Source: Marsupella aquatica (lineage: Eukaryota > Marchantiophyta). From it: DNA of 64,000 nt. Shown piece by piece: positions 20,790 to 32,308 of the stretch; the first letter of the stretch is position 1, and each line of letters opens with the position of its first letter. The stretch lies in the NCBI GenBank assembly GCA_973895155.1, contig OZ316891.1, positions 8,928,001-8,992,000 of the forward strand. Direction: 5' to 3'. The notes beneath the pieces are model-generated. The model searched no databases and was not told the origin of the DNA. It saw nothing but the letters and a program-made list of their open reading frames with translations. The translations under genes and the position numbers were made by a program.

Positions 20790-21942
20790 ATGTCTTCATC
20801 TTCTGAAATCTCCACCACAAACTCATCCTCCTCTGATGAAGATACACCACCTCCACCTCAACATCACACGACCGCACCTCCTCCACGTGGTCCACCCCGT
20901 CAACTTTGTGAATGTTCCAGATGTGTGGGTCAGGTTTCCCAAAAATCTTACATATGTGCCCAACATATTGAGAGATATGGGCGTTGTGGACGTCATATGG
21001 CAGGGGCTTCTTCATCTCATATGGTAAGTGTTATGCCTTAGTTTTCCTACCCTATTCCCATTACTCAATGGTTGAAGGTTTTTAATTTCACACCTACTTT
21101 TGTTTGTTTTGGTTTCGGTGGAATAGGTATCCAATAGGCCTAGACCTGCGGCACAAGCACCCTATGTCCCATCACAAGGTGTTCTAGATGCTATAGGCAA
21201 TGCATTCTCAAAAGCCTTGGGTCTAGCGGCAAGGCCCACCAGTCCTAGGGAAGTTGGGGCTGAGGCTATTGTCCCAAGAGGGAGAAAGCGTTCCAAGAGG
21301 CGGGCCCGAGGGGATACTGATTTGTACAAGGCAGTGGTTACGGGTAGGTGGGGTGATTGTGAGTTCAGTGGCAGATGTGTCCCTATCATCAAGGACTGGG
21401 ATCCTGAGACTCTTGGTTTGCCACAACAGCTTTCCTACGGTGCGGAGGTAGAGGTTTGGGGTAGACGTTGGGTTATCAAACCTTCCACACTTGGGGATAG
21501 ACATGGCTATGGAGTTTTTGCCTGTGAGGACATCATTGTGGACGCCGAGAGTGGTAGAGGTGGACGCGGCCGAGAGGGGCCTACTTTGTTTCCTTATGGT
21601 GGACCCATCTACAAGAGAAGACATTGGAACATGATCCTTGCACAACACCCTGAGTGGAAGACTTATGCATTGGACATGGATACTTTTGATGGAAACACTA
21701 GAAGGTATAGTGAGAAGCGTGTCATAGATGGGGACCCCATACGGACTGGGAATATTGTTGGTTTCATAAACAGTACCGTGGGGATTCGCCCTAAGCGTAG
21801 GCAAAATTGTGAGTGGGTTTTCATTGAGGGTCCTCCGCCAGCACCTTATGGCCAGACATATCATCATGACCATTGCCTAGTTGTAGCGACGAGGACCATT
21901 AACTCGGGGGATGAGTTATTTACTCACTATGAGTGGGATTAG
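20790..21942 (+). CDS. Transposon-borne SET-domain protein
   Basis: Two exons, 20,790-21,023 and 21,127-21,942, join in phase (donor ATG|GTAAGT, acceptor GAATAG|GTA) and give 349 aa with no internal stop. Residues 1-35 are Ser/Thr then Pro/His-rich. Residues 40-69 hold a Cys/His cluster (C40, C42, C45, C56, H59, C66, H69) like the zinc motif at the start of transposon proteins. A basic, nuclear-signal-like stretch is at 129-139. A divergent SET fold spans about 195-349: HGYGVFA (204-210), LFPYGGP (232-238), GNIVGFINS (286-294) in place of the usual NHSC motif, and GDELFTHYEW (339-348) with the conserved tyrosine at 346. SET domains transfer methyl groups from S-adenosylmethionine to protein lysines. 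The His and Cys of NHSC are not conserved, so activity is uncertain. It lies directly upstream of the transposase and diverges from the TnpA-like gene. It might instead be a captured host SET gene fused to a transposon N-terminus. Confidence 0.75.
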
Positions 21943-22147
21943 GGTTAAGTTAAGGGTCATAGGTGGTATGTTGCATATCAAAGGACACTACATATGGCCT
22001 TTGGCCACATTTTGTATTTGCACCACAACCAATATTATTTCATTTTTTCACACCCCTAGCCCATTTTTGTGTGTGTTCTCTTTGCAATATAACTTTCAAT
22101 TGTTTGCTTTGTTTTTAGAATGTGCGACCCTCTCCAAATATGTTACC

Positions 22148-25100
22148 ATGGAGATTGAGAGCAACATATCGAGAAATGGGTATGCCAGAAGAAGGACATG
22201 GATCAGAGTCGTGCACTCCTCATCAAGTGCTAGTGGAAGCAGTAACCCTGATGAAGAGGTACCTCGGACGGATGAACAAGTAACTGATGACCAGGATAGA
22301 GCCATGGATGACTTCATGGTTGATTGCTTTGGTGCCGACAACCCTGGTGATGACCTTCCCAATGAAGGGCAGGTGCCCCCCAATGATCCACGCCCAAGAC
22401 ATACCCCTGAGGGACAACACCAATGGGAAGAAGCAGAGGAACATGCGCGAACACCTATCTATGAGGGTGCTCGTTTGAGTCGTCTTTCAGCCATCTTGGG
22501 GTTGATGAACCTACAGGCCAAACACAAGGCAAGCAATGCCTTGTTATCTGATATGTTTGCACTTTGCCATGACCTTATGTTACCCACTGAGAATGTGTTG
22601 CCAGCAACTTGGAAGGAGGCAAAGAGTGTTCTCTCATCTATTGGCATGGAATATCATATTGTTCATGCATGTGTGAATGATTGCATGTTATTTCATGGGG
22701 CCAATGCAAACATGACACAATGTACAACATGTGATGAGCCTCGCTATGACCCCAACATGCTAACAAAGAAGGTGCCAAGGAAGGCTGTTCGTTGGTTTCC
22801 CATCATTCCTCGGTTGTTGCACATGTATCGGTGTTCTGACTTGGCAGAGTTGATGGTATGGCATAAGACTCATTGATCAGAGTCTGGTGTCATGCGGTTG
22901 CCAGTTGACTCCCCTGCTCACAAACATATTGAGGCAACATGGCCAGACTTTGCACATGATCCTCGCCATGTGAGGTTAGGATTGGCATCTGATGGAGTTA
23001 GCCCTCATTCACTTGGAGGAAAGGGGCAACCTACATCAGTTTGGCCTGTGGTTGTCATGAATTATAACCTCCCACCATGGCTATCCATGAAGAAGGGGTT
23101 CCTTTTATTGTCTTTGATTATCCCAGGTCCAAAAAAGGTGAAGAACTTTGACACTTACTTGGCACTATTGGTTGGAGAACTTCAAAAATTATGGAATGGA
23201 GTGTGGGCATATGATGGCAGGAAAATTACAGGAGGTTTTCCACGTGTCTTTCAATTGAGAGGGATCATTTGCTGGACAATGCATGACTATCCTGGTAAGA
23301 TGACTTCCATGCCATTTGCAACCCTTCAATAATGTGTAGTTCCTATTGTTGTTTCTCATGTGACAACCCTAACATAAAGTTTGCATGGTTTGATTTCTTC
23401 TATGTAAGCAGGGTTTGGTTTTGTCTCTGGATTGCAAACTCAGGGGTACAAAGCTTGCTCTACTTGTGGCCCAAGCTTAGAGGACATGGCCACATATTGT
23501 TCATGGATTAGAAAGATTGTTTATATTGGGCATACAAAGTTTCTTCCCATGGGGCATGAGATGAGGTTTGACCCACTTCTATTCTCCTCCTTTGACATGC
23601 CATTTGGTGATGAGCGTGAAATTCCTGATGCAACAAGTTTTGCACATTGGAAGTCACTAGCTGATAGGGTGGCAGACCCAAATGATTCCTTCACCTTTGA
23701 TAGGACAGGTTTGACCAGGTGGAGTATACTAGCCACTTTGCCCTATTGGTTTGAGTTGAAGATCCGCCATCTTTTAGACCCCATGCACATAGAGGGAAAT
23801 GGGGGGAAGGCTTTGATAAAGCATTTTTATGGGGAGAAGGACACTAATTTTAGGGAGGCATGCGAGGAGATGGAAATGCATCCAGATGGAAATGCATCCA
23901 GATGTTTGGGTGACAACTGATCCTATCATAGGTGTGGAGAATCGTCCTTCTGCTCCTTGGGTGTTGAGTGTTGGCCAAAGACGTCAATTTTGGAACCGTA
24001 TAGGAGAGATGCGGTTTCCTACAGGCTATGGTGCCAACCTTCGAAAAGCTTTTGGGATGGAGGACAATCACAAGTGGCCACGATATCTGAAGACACATGA
24101 CTATTATCGCCTATTGCAGCATATATTGTCAGTGGCAATTATAGGTATAGGGAGTGAAGAAGTGCAAGATGCCATCTGGTCATTGGGTCGTTTTTTGAGA
24201 TGGATATGCTCAAAGGAGATATATGTAGAAGAGATCCCTAGGATGGAGGTATTGGCAGCTGAGGTGGTATGCAAGTTGGAGAAAGCCCTTCCTCCTTCCT
24301 TCTTTGATTGTCAGGTTCATTTACTTGTGCATCTTGTGCGGGAGGTTGCCATTGCAGGTCCAGTGCATTGTAGATGGATGTATTGGCTTGAGCGTTACAT
24401 GGCGGTGTTGAAGGCTTATGTACGTAACCGTGCACGGGTGGAGGGAAGCATAGCTACAGGATACTTGGCAGCAGAGAGTATGTTTTATTGTAGTAACATC
24501 TTGGCCACCATTGATCCTACTTGTCCACGTACTTGGATGGAGGAAAGAGAAGAGGAGGAGGACCGTTTAACAGGTGCCACAAAAACACGCATGTTGACAT
24601 CAACAGAGTGGTCACAGTTGACAACATTTATGTTGAGTAATAGTAATATCATGGAGAAATGGAGAGAGTTTTATGAGAATGCCAAGAGAACAAGTCAAAG
24701 AGCAAGAATTTTTCCTAAGATGCATGAGTATATGAAGCAAAAGTTGCTTGAGTTGGATGACATGGTGACACAAGGAGGAGATGTGTCCCACTTTCCTACC
24801 ATCACAGATGACATTCGGACCATTGTTCATGGCCCTTTGAGAGTGGTGACATCCAAGACGGCTATGTGGACACAAGGGAGACACTTCAGGTCCACTAGTA
24901 CCTAACCTTTCTTCCTCTATTAATTCATGTAGACCTTATTTTGATTAGTTATTTCTATTGTTTAAAAACTTTCTATTATCATTAATGACATCCATAACTG
25001 TAATGTTGGCTTCTATATTTATGCCATAGGCCATGTGGGTTTTGGCTATTTAGGGATGGGTGTCATATTTTGATGATTATTACATTAATGGTATCTTTTG

Positions 25101-25624
25101 TGTAATAAAAATTTATGGGTTTTGTTAATTTCAGGGTTTCTTCCCTTGATGAGAAGAGGGGTCGTACTTTTGATTGTGGAGTTCAAGGGGAATTTTCTCA
25201 AGACTCCAGAAGCAGCCGCCATGACAGGAACATTGTTAGAGATGTTGTGCCACACTATGGGAAGATAGAGGAGATCTTGGTGGTATCATATGACAACCAT
25301 TCAAAGTTTGAGGAATATGTCTTCAAGTGCAAGTGGTTCAAAGTGAACCTTGTTGGTCAAAATTGCACTGTACTTCAAGATGAGAGTGGGTTTACACGGT
25401 TGAAGACAAGTGCCACTAGTGTTCAAGCATCTCATTGGCAAACGTCAGAACCATTTGCTTTCCCATCACACTTGGAGCAATGTTTCTACATTCCATACCC
25501 CTTAGACACCGAGTGGTCAATTGTCATCACCTATGTGCCACGTTCTCGTTCCATTGTTTTTGAGAAGCCAGATGTTATTGTATCAGACCTAGATGACCTT
25601 GAGGCCGATGAGGACCAAGTGTAA
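22148..25624 (+). pseudogene. CACTA-2 transposase (TnpD/Transposase_21), two lesions
   Basis: Exons 22,148-23,294, 23,412-24,889 and 25,135-25,624 join in phase, with donors GTAAGA and GTCCAC and acceptors AAGCAG and TTTCAG. The ATG at 22,148 lies in a strong ACCATGG context. The order is an acidic N-terminal region, a Transposase_21 core (RWFPIIPRLLHMY; NYNLPPWLSMKKGF; GLQTQGYKACSTCGPSLED), DUF4218 (FFDCQVHLLVHL, RWMYWLERYMAVLKAYVRN) and DUF4216 (HLEQCFYIPYPLDTEW). Lesion one is an in-frame TGA at 22,874-22,876. Lesion two is an exact 16-bp tandem duplication (23,869-23,884 and 23,885-23,900) that shifts the frame. Discounting these two, the length is about 1032 codons. So few changes in about 3.1 kb of coding sequence indicate recent loss of function. 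No N-terminal CPCxxC motif is seen in this frame; the Cys/His motif is instead on the SET gene, so the two may be spliced together in some transcripts. Confidence 0.85.
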
Positions 25625-26079
25625 AACATATTTATATGCACTTGGGTCCAGCCTAGACATTTGTTCATGTTATATTTGATTTGTTCATATTTGGTGATAT
25701 AAAAAAAGTATTGTCTATATTTATATTTGCCATTCACTTTTGAATGAGTCATACTCATGACATATGTATTGTATTGTTTTATTGTGATCACTTGTGAATT
25801 TTACATGCAACTTTCTATCTAACCTCTGTTGCTCAATATAACTTTATTTCCTACTTATTCCATAATTTTCATTCTCACCCTCGTGTTTCCCTCCTCCGTG
25901 GTACGTTTGTCCCTCCTCCTCCCTTCCTCTTTCTCCTCCCTCCTTCCTCTTCCATTGTACTCCCTCCCTTTTCCATCCTTCATTGTACCTCCCTCCATCC
26001 TCCCTTCCTCTTCCCTCCTGCCCCATCCATATATTGGACCATCCACCCTCTTCATTGTCTCACCTCACAATAATCTTAA

Positions 26080-26570
26080 TTTTAGTTTGCGAACAATTTG
26101 CGAAGCTCCCAAACTCTCACCGGACTCGCAATTTCTATGAAGCTTCTCGTTTCTCAATATTTCCATACTATACTCTTCGCAAACTTGTGATGCAAATCAA
26201 TCAAAAATTTCATATTCTCACCGTTTCGCAAATCTTCCATCCTCCGACATTCTTAAACTTGTCAAACAACTACTATCGCAAAACATTTTCAATCCAACCT
26301 TCTTCGCAAATATTTACATGAGTTAGTTTTGGAGTCGGCGAGCAATTTTCCCGTCTTCAGAAGGCGCCTTTCCATTCGGCGCGTTTCGGTAAATCTTGCA
26401 AAACCACTTACTTCGCAACGTATTAGCGATATAATGCGCTTCAAGTATTATATTTGCGATAGGGATAGAATCACAAATTGCGATGCGGGTTGATTCGCAA
26501 ATTATGCAAAGCGCCGCCCATCGGAAATACAAGAGCGTCGACAAAAATACCTTCGCAAAAGTGTCAAATA
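26080..26570. repeat. CACTA-2 right subterminal GCGAAG array
   Basis: TTTGCGAA, TCGCAAA, CTTCGCAA and GCGATA motifs recur in both orientations up to the right terminus, matching 16,850-17,270. A pyrimidine-rich CCCTCC tract lies just outside it at about 25,880-26,030. No gene is present. Confidence 0.7.
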
Positions 26571-26879
26571 TGTTGTAGTGGTTTAGGGTTTAGGCTTCTC
26601 GTGTGAGAACCGATAACTACGAGAGACTTATCTTGTCACATACCCTAAACCAATGATACTACGATAAGTGGACCAATCAAAAGTTGACATCTATCATAGA
26701 GTATTTACATACCCCACCAGCTAATGTAATGGCAACCAAATTTACAATAGTATGAATCCATTCCTTCTAACTAGACTATGCATATATGGTGCCCTAGTAA
26801 TTCATTCTAACCTTGTTCTAATATTATTTTCAAAAACATATTATAAATACCCATTAGACGTTTGCACGTATGTTTTGTT

Positions 26880-29166
26880 ATTTCATAAGTTGAGGGCCCA
26901 TGGGCCGCACATTCTACACCATGTTGTTCATTGTGACCTCCTTCTATGGAAGTAGGCCTCGGGCCATCATTTGTTATTGTTCTTTCATCATATTGTTTGT
27001 ACATAGACGTATGAGGGTTTCTCAACTTTGTGAGCCCTTTTTGCACCCTCAAATTTTTGAATACAAAAACCAAGTCCTTTTCCCGATTATTGGTCAACTT
27101 GTTACGGCTTTTTGAATGGATAAAGTCGTACGAACTCCAATTTCGTTCGCATGAAGATGCACACATTTGTTGATGCGTGATTCTTCTGGCCATTAATCTT
27201 AGCTCCGCGTAATCAGCCCCATACAAATGCCATCACTCCCCCAAACATAATTTTCCAATATTGGATGATGCTCCTCTGATTGCAACCGATGAATTTGGCA
27301 AAAAAAAATTTGCCTCAAATGCTTGCATTTGGATGTCATAAATAAGTGTCATCACATCTTGATCATGGTTGATTTCTGCCTTCACCTTGTGTTCTGCATA
27401 TCTACAAACGTAATCATTGAAGCCTCTATACAGTTCTGCATCTCCTGCCACATCTTCATCTTCATCGAAGAAAAATTGAGGATTCAGGTATGCTGCTGCT
27501 AACATGAAATTGATAGTAAGTGATTTTTGTCGATCCATATACACTTTCATTATCTTTGGTTTTAAGTAATCCGTTACTAATGTACACCCCTCCATGCTCG
27601 CCTGTAGTTTAGCTATTCCTTTTTTCAAGCTCCAATATAGCCAAGGAGACTGTGGTGAAACTCCATCAAATTCCCGCAACATCTTCACCAACGGCAGGAA
27701 AAAAGTGACTGTAGATTTTACTTGAGCCCATAATGTATCTTGTTGTATCCACGATTTAAGTTCGTCTGTCTTTGCCCTCGTCATATGCCCTGTGACTTTG
27801 GTCGAACTGGCAGTCGATCACGATAGGATTGCCATTTATCATCAATGACCATTTTTTGTAAAGCTCCTCTTAGCTCCAATGCTCTCTGCACCACTAAAAA
27901 AATTGTTGCAAATCTCATCGCATTTGGATTTAACAACTTCCTGTAACCAGATTTCCTCAAAAATATTGTAGACAACTTTTGTGATGATGTAACTGCTTTA
28001 ACTATCCATCTCAAGTGCTTAAAAATCACTTTGAATGGATTTTTTTCCGCTCATCTAGCACTACATTCTTGTGGCCATACATGTCTTCTAGCAACAAATT
28101 AAACACGTGGGCAACACACCAACTCCACGTCACATGCGGATATTTTTTCATGACTATCTCTTCACCTGCTAAACGATTTGCAGGCGCCCCATCAGTAACA
28201 ATTTGTATGATGTGATCGGCGCCAATGTCATCTATGTATTTTAACCACATGTCACCAAGATACTTTCCATCTTTCTTGTCAGCTTGTGCAGCGTTCCAAC
28301 TATCCAAAAAGAAGTCTCCTTTTGAACTCAACAACATGACATTCATCAAAGGTTCTCTTCGGATATTTTCCCATTCATCGGATGAAAGGGAATATCCAAA
28401 GGATTTTATCTCCTTCATTGTTTTTGTCATGTCCTTTGTAAGATCAACTCTAGCTTCTTCCAATAATTTCATTCGCAAATTTTGCATACCCGGAAGAGAA
28501 TATCCATTTACAATCCCCGGTTATAATCCCTTTTGAGGTTTCTGTGACTGCTTCATGGAAGAAAGGATTCTCCGATACATTGAACGAAATACCACTTGAA
28601 TAAAAAGCTTTTGCCCATAGCTTATTCAAATGAGCTCTATTTGGAATTTGATAAGCATCCATGATTGGGTTTGCAAAATTTGATGCCCTACTTCAATGAC
28701 TCATATTTCCATCCTCATTGAGGTCAACAAAATTTGAGTCTCGAGTTGATGCTTGCGAATTGGAAGATGGGTTATATGACCTACGACCTCTCATTCAGAA
28801 CATGACTTCCATCACTTCGTTTGTACTTTATGGATGGGTCAAATTTTATGACATTGTACATTCTATTGATGTCATCTAAGTCAACAACTCCATACAAGCC
28901 TGTGCAAGGTGGCGCATCTCCTTTGTTTATGTTTTCCATCAATGTGCTTTTGCTCGTGTTGCATGATGCGTTGTATATTTCTTGCAAAATTTGCATCTTC
29001 GATATATACGATTAATATCATTACATGCTGATGGCGTATCACATCATTCAAAATATTTCCACACTGGGGAAAATTTTGCACTACGATCTCGATTGTGATT
29101 TCCACCGTGCCTAACAGGAGTAGAATGAGTTGATGAGTTGCCCGACTCATCTTCTTCGGAAGACAT
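26880..29166 (-). pseudogene. Decayed hAT-family transposase with BED finger and DUF659
   Basis: Reading leftward from an ATG at 29,164-29,166, the first block contains KFSPVWKYFE and then a CKFC motif and a degenerate His-rich stretch, as in a BED zinc finger. The middle block (about 28,030-28,660) has AKAFYSSGISFNVSENPFFH, VTDGAPANRLAGEE and WSWCVAHVFNLLLED, the DUF659 region of hAT-like proteins. The C-terminal blocks (27,233-27,784 and about 26,950-27,226) include LAAAYLNPQFFFDED and the dimerisation signature SSCERNWSSYDFIHSK. The frame changes or stops near 28,780, 28,490, 28,030 and 27,784, so no functional protein can be made. I could not locate terminal repeats or an 8-bp target duplication. 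Confidence 0.8.
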
Positions 29167-29779
29167 GATCGAAAACAAGAACTTTACACAAAAAGTGTCT
29201 TCTTATACATCGCTAAACATAGTCACTTAATAAAATTTCAATGATTATTTGTTAGTCTTTTGAAGTAACAACAAGAAAACAAGAAAACATACTATGAAAT
29301 ATCACCGCCGGTTCTCTTTTGTTTTTTGGTTGTTAACATTCCTATCCGACGTATGTGATATCTATAATTTAATGAGCATTTGCAGATATAGTGAAAACAT
29401 ATCAGACAATTTGTGATAATCATGCAAAATATCACACGTCAAGCCTTAGCTCCAAACATGTGTACATGAATGTCAACATTGTCAAAATTTGTTTCACAAT
29501 ACCCACAAGTACCACTAAATTGTTAAAAGATAACAAGAAAATTATTATGCGGATTACCACATGCCGAGTAAAACCTCCAAGCACGCGCGCACAAAACTCT
29601 TCTCTATCCCTCCTTACATAGAGTGCTCTACTTTTGGTGAAGTGTGTCTAATAAAAAAACTCAAGGTTATATACAATTTAGAATGGAGACACGTTCTATA
29701 TTTAGCGGGGTTGACCTACTAGATAAGCAAGAAATCCAGACCACCCCAAATTAGCAGATATCGCTTACCCCACTCGGGT
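29167..29779. other. AT-rich spacer upstream of the hAT remnant
   Basis: I see no gene. The sequence is probably the 5' untranslated and internal part of the decayed hAT element. Confidence 0.4.
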
Positions 29780-30170
29780 TTATCCACAACTTTAAAACCC
29801 GGGCCTCCCTTCACCCGGGCTGGGCTCCCTCCTCCCTCCACCCGGGCCTCCCTCCTCCCGGGCCTCCCTTCACCCGGGCCGGGCCTCCCTCCACCCGGGC
29901 CGGGCCTCCCTCCTCACCCGAGCCGGGCCGGGATGTAAAGCCGGGGCCGGGGCCAGGATGGCAGCAGGCAGGCCAGGTCCGGGTGACGAGAGGTAGGGGA
30001 GGGGCCGGGCCGGTAGCCGGGAAAGGAAGCGCGGTACAGTCCGGGAAGAGGCCGGGAGAAGTTCAGGCTGGGCCGGGGAATAACAGCGAATATGCGTCAA
30101 ATGAGGGCACTTCAGGCCGGCAAATGACGAGTTTACGTGTCGGGCAACTCGCCGAGTTGCCCGTCACATC
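29780..30170. repeat. GC-rich CCCGGGCC degenerate tandem tract with palindrome
   Basis: ACCCGGGCC, GGGCCTCCCT and GCCGGGCCGG units recur irregularly from about 29,800 to 30,080 in otherwise AT-rich DNA. Plant hAT elements often carry such GGGCC-rich subterminal repeats, so this may be the outer part of the neighbouring hAT element. At 30,141-30,163 there is a perfect palindrome with 11-bp arms (CGGGCAACTCG) and a one-base centre. The half-site GAGTTGCCCG also occurs at 29,135-29,144, within the hAT 5' coding region. Confidence 0.5.
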
Positions 30171-31327
30171 AAACCGGGCTGTTGGCCTCCCAAATTTAAA
30201 TTCAGAAAAAGGTACAGTGCCAACGTCTCCTAAACATGATAGGTCCAATATCTTATTCTGAGTAGATAGCACTCAATTCTGACTGATGAATTGAACCACG
30301 TCTAGGATTCACAACGAGAAACGTTCCTCCACCAACCTTGTTCATTTTTAATGACTAAGGAACTGAGAATACCACAGGGTAAATTTGAGATTCAGAGGCC
30401 TCCAACAGGTAAAAACCAATTGAGATCGTCAGTAGACAAAAGAGAAAGTCGATTGATCGGTGAATGACAAGGGACTTGATAATTGAGTTAGAGAATTGTA
30501 ACTGATTACAAAGAGGATTATCTGAGCACTGCACCCAAAAGCTTGTCCTAGAGCAAAAGAAAAGAGCAATTAGAGTGGAAACATAGAAGATTAATCAGCC
30601 AGTCTGACTAAATTTTCTTCTATATGCCTCAGGTTAGCTATTTTGAATTCGGCAGTACAAATTTGTGGCCTCACGATAGAAAAAGAAACTGATTTGACGC
30701 TTTGATGTCAAAGTTCAGCGTTTTAGGGTTGGAGTGTTCAACCGATCTGCTACCGAATTCAACGCAATCTGTAAGGCAAAACTTCAGCAAAACTTTAGGA
30801 TTATCGGTTATGAAGGCATACCAGGCCAATTGGTTTACAGACTTCTCTTGCAGAAATCACGTGGCACAAGACGAGCTGTTGCCGAAGAAGTCATGCAGAA
30901 CCCTAACCAGGACTGGGCGGGACAATTGAGTGAAAATCACAGGTTGTCAACTCACAAGTATCCGAGACAAGGGGAACTAGTAAGTCCAAAAGCAGAGGAA
31001 TGATGTAGAGCCGTGACCAGAATTGTGCAGGACCATTGAGTGATATTCACAGGGTGTCAACTCACCAGTATCAAACTATGTCAACTGGAAAATTCTCTTG
31101 TATTTATAGAAGGCACACCAAAAGCAGTGGTCACTGCCGGATGTCAAAATTTACAGGCGATTGTTGCAATCATCAGAGGATTCCTAAGCTCATTTAAATC
31201 AAATTTCAGTATACCTCAATCAAGTCCTGAAATTCGTAGCTCTAAGCAACGACTTTGTATGGTGAAATGGCCCTCCTGCAGTTGAGCATTTGCATGCCCA
31301 TTTCTCTCACTGTACATCTATCTTGCT
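30171..31327. other. Intergenic, no gene seen
   Basis: The short open frames lack recognisable domains and codon bias. A phrase resembling TCACAGGTTGTCAACTCAC recurs near 30,938 and 31,048, together with the GACCAGAATTGTGCAGGAC / GACTGGGCGGGAC context, so a diverged duplication of about 110 bp is likely. The 3' untranslated region of the dehydrogenase gene should lie at the right edge. Confidence 0.4.
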
Positions 31328-32308
31328 CTACACCTTCGCCTTGGTCATCCAATCTGCGGCCTTTTCCTTCCACTCAGGCCTCCAGCGGGTCAATGGAGGA
31401 CGACCCTCCACAATATCTCCCACGCTCCACAACATTCTCTTCTTGTCCACCTCCTCAGTGACATCATTGTCTGGACAGATGATCCAGAACTGCTCCTCTG
31501 CCATTTTCTTCTCTAGATAATCCACTACTTGCTCCGGAGCCCAGGCTCCTTCTGGCTTAGTACTGGGAGTGCTGGCTCCCCCAATGCCTGTGTACGTCCA
31601 GCCAGGTACTAGGAAATGCACGTTGATCGGAGCTTTCTCCTCGCCGTCCTTCGCCCTCAAGTCATATGAGAGGTGCTCCGCAATCGTTTTGACAGCTGCT
31701 TTCGAGGCGTTGTATGCAGGGTTTCCGGGCGGGTTTGTGATGCCCTGCTTCGATCCGGTGATGATGATTGCAGCAGGGTTGGAAGCGGATGCCTTAGCTT
31801 GGATGGAGGGCAAGAAGGTCGTGATCCCGTGGATGACGCCAAATAGGTTGGTGTCAATTATCTTGTGGAAGTACGCCGTATCGGTCCACGAGCCCTTTCC
31901 ACCAATGCCAGCGTTGAGCGCGAGGAGGTCAATGCGTCCTGTTGCTCGATCCCTTAATTAGTTCACATTAAATTGAAAATAGAACGACACGACAACTAGT
32001 TTTCACTATGGGAAGGAAAAGAGAATAGAGCAAGAAAGAGAAGCGGAAGCCAGAAAGTGCATACCAAAGTCCTTCTCGACGCTTTTCCTCAGCTCGCTCC
32101 ATTCGTCGATCTTGGACACATCCACTACAAACGTGCTGGTCCTTTCCCCGAGGCTCGTCTTCGCTTTATCCAGGTTCTCCTTGTTGACGTCGACGATGGC
32201 AACACGCATTCCGTAACTGTGACATTTCTGGGCGAGTGCAAGACCGATTCCAGATGCTCCGCCAGTGATGAGGGCATTGTTACCAGCTTTGAAGACACTC
32301 ACTGCCAT
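31328..32308 (-). CDS. Short-chain dehydrogenase/reductase (classical SDR)
   Basis: Two exons, 32,065-32,308 and 31,328-31,938, join in phase (donor TTTG|GTATGC, acceptor CAACAG|GAC) and give 284 aa. The 126-bp intron is typical of plants. The Rossmann nucleotide motif TGGASGIG is at residues 15-22, NAG at 90-92, and the catalytic residues fit N112, S144 (ITGSKQG), Y157 and K161 (YNASK). Classical SDRs are NAD(P)H-dependent soluble oxidoreductases of about 250-300 aa. An acidic VDVNKEN at the end of the second strand favours NAD(H). The second half (WAPEQVVDYL, FWIICPDND) resembles SDRs of unknown substrate found in plants, fungi and bacteria. No signal or transit peptide is obvious, so it is probably cytosolic. 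Substrate and pathway cannot be read from the sequence. Confidence 0.9.

Larger units (their letters stand above)
16834..26580 (+). mobile_element. CACTA-2, structurally complete CACTA transposon with SET gene
   Basis: The left end is CACTACAACACTACC at 16,834. The right end is ...TGTTGTAGTG at 26,571-26,580, whose inverse begins CACTACAACA. The first ten bases are identical, and a second matching block (ACAC, then TTTTGCGAA) follows about 15 bases in. Both sides are flanked by GTT (16,831-16,833 and 26,581-26,583), the expected 3-bp target duplication. The 9.7-kb interior has a minus-strand TnpA-like gene (17,520-19,446), a plus-strand SET-domain gene (20,790-21,942) and the plus-strand transposase (22,148-25,624). 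Lesions are few: one frameshift in the first gene; one TGA and one 16-bp duplication in the third. This suggests a recent insertion, younger than CACTA-1. Confidence 0.9.

Noticed and set aside
21223-21873. Long minus-strand frame of 216 codons
   Set aside because: It is antisense to the SET-domain exon and has no recognisable domain.
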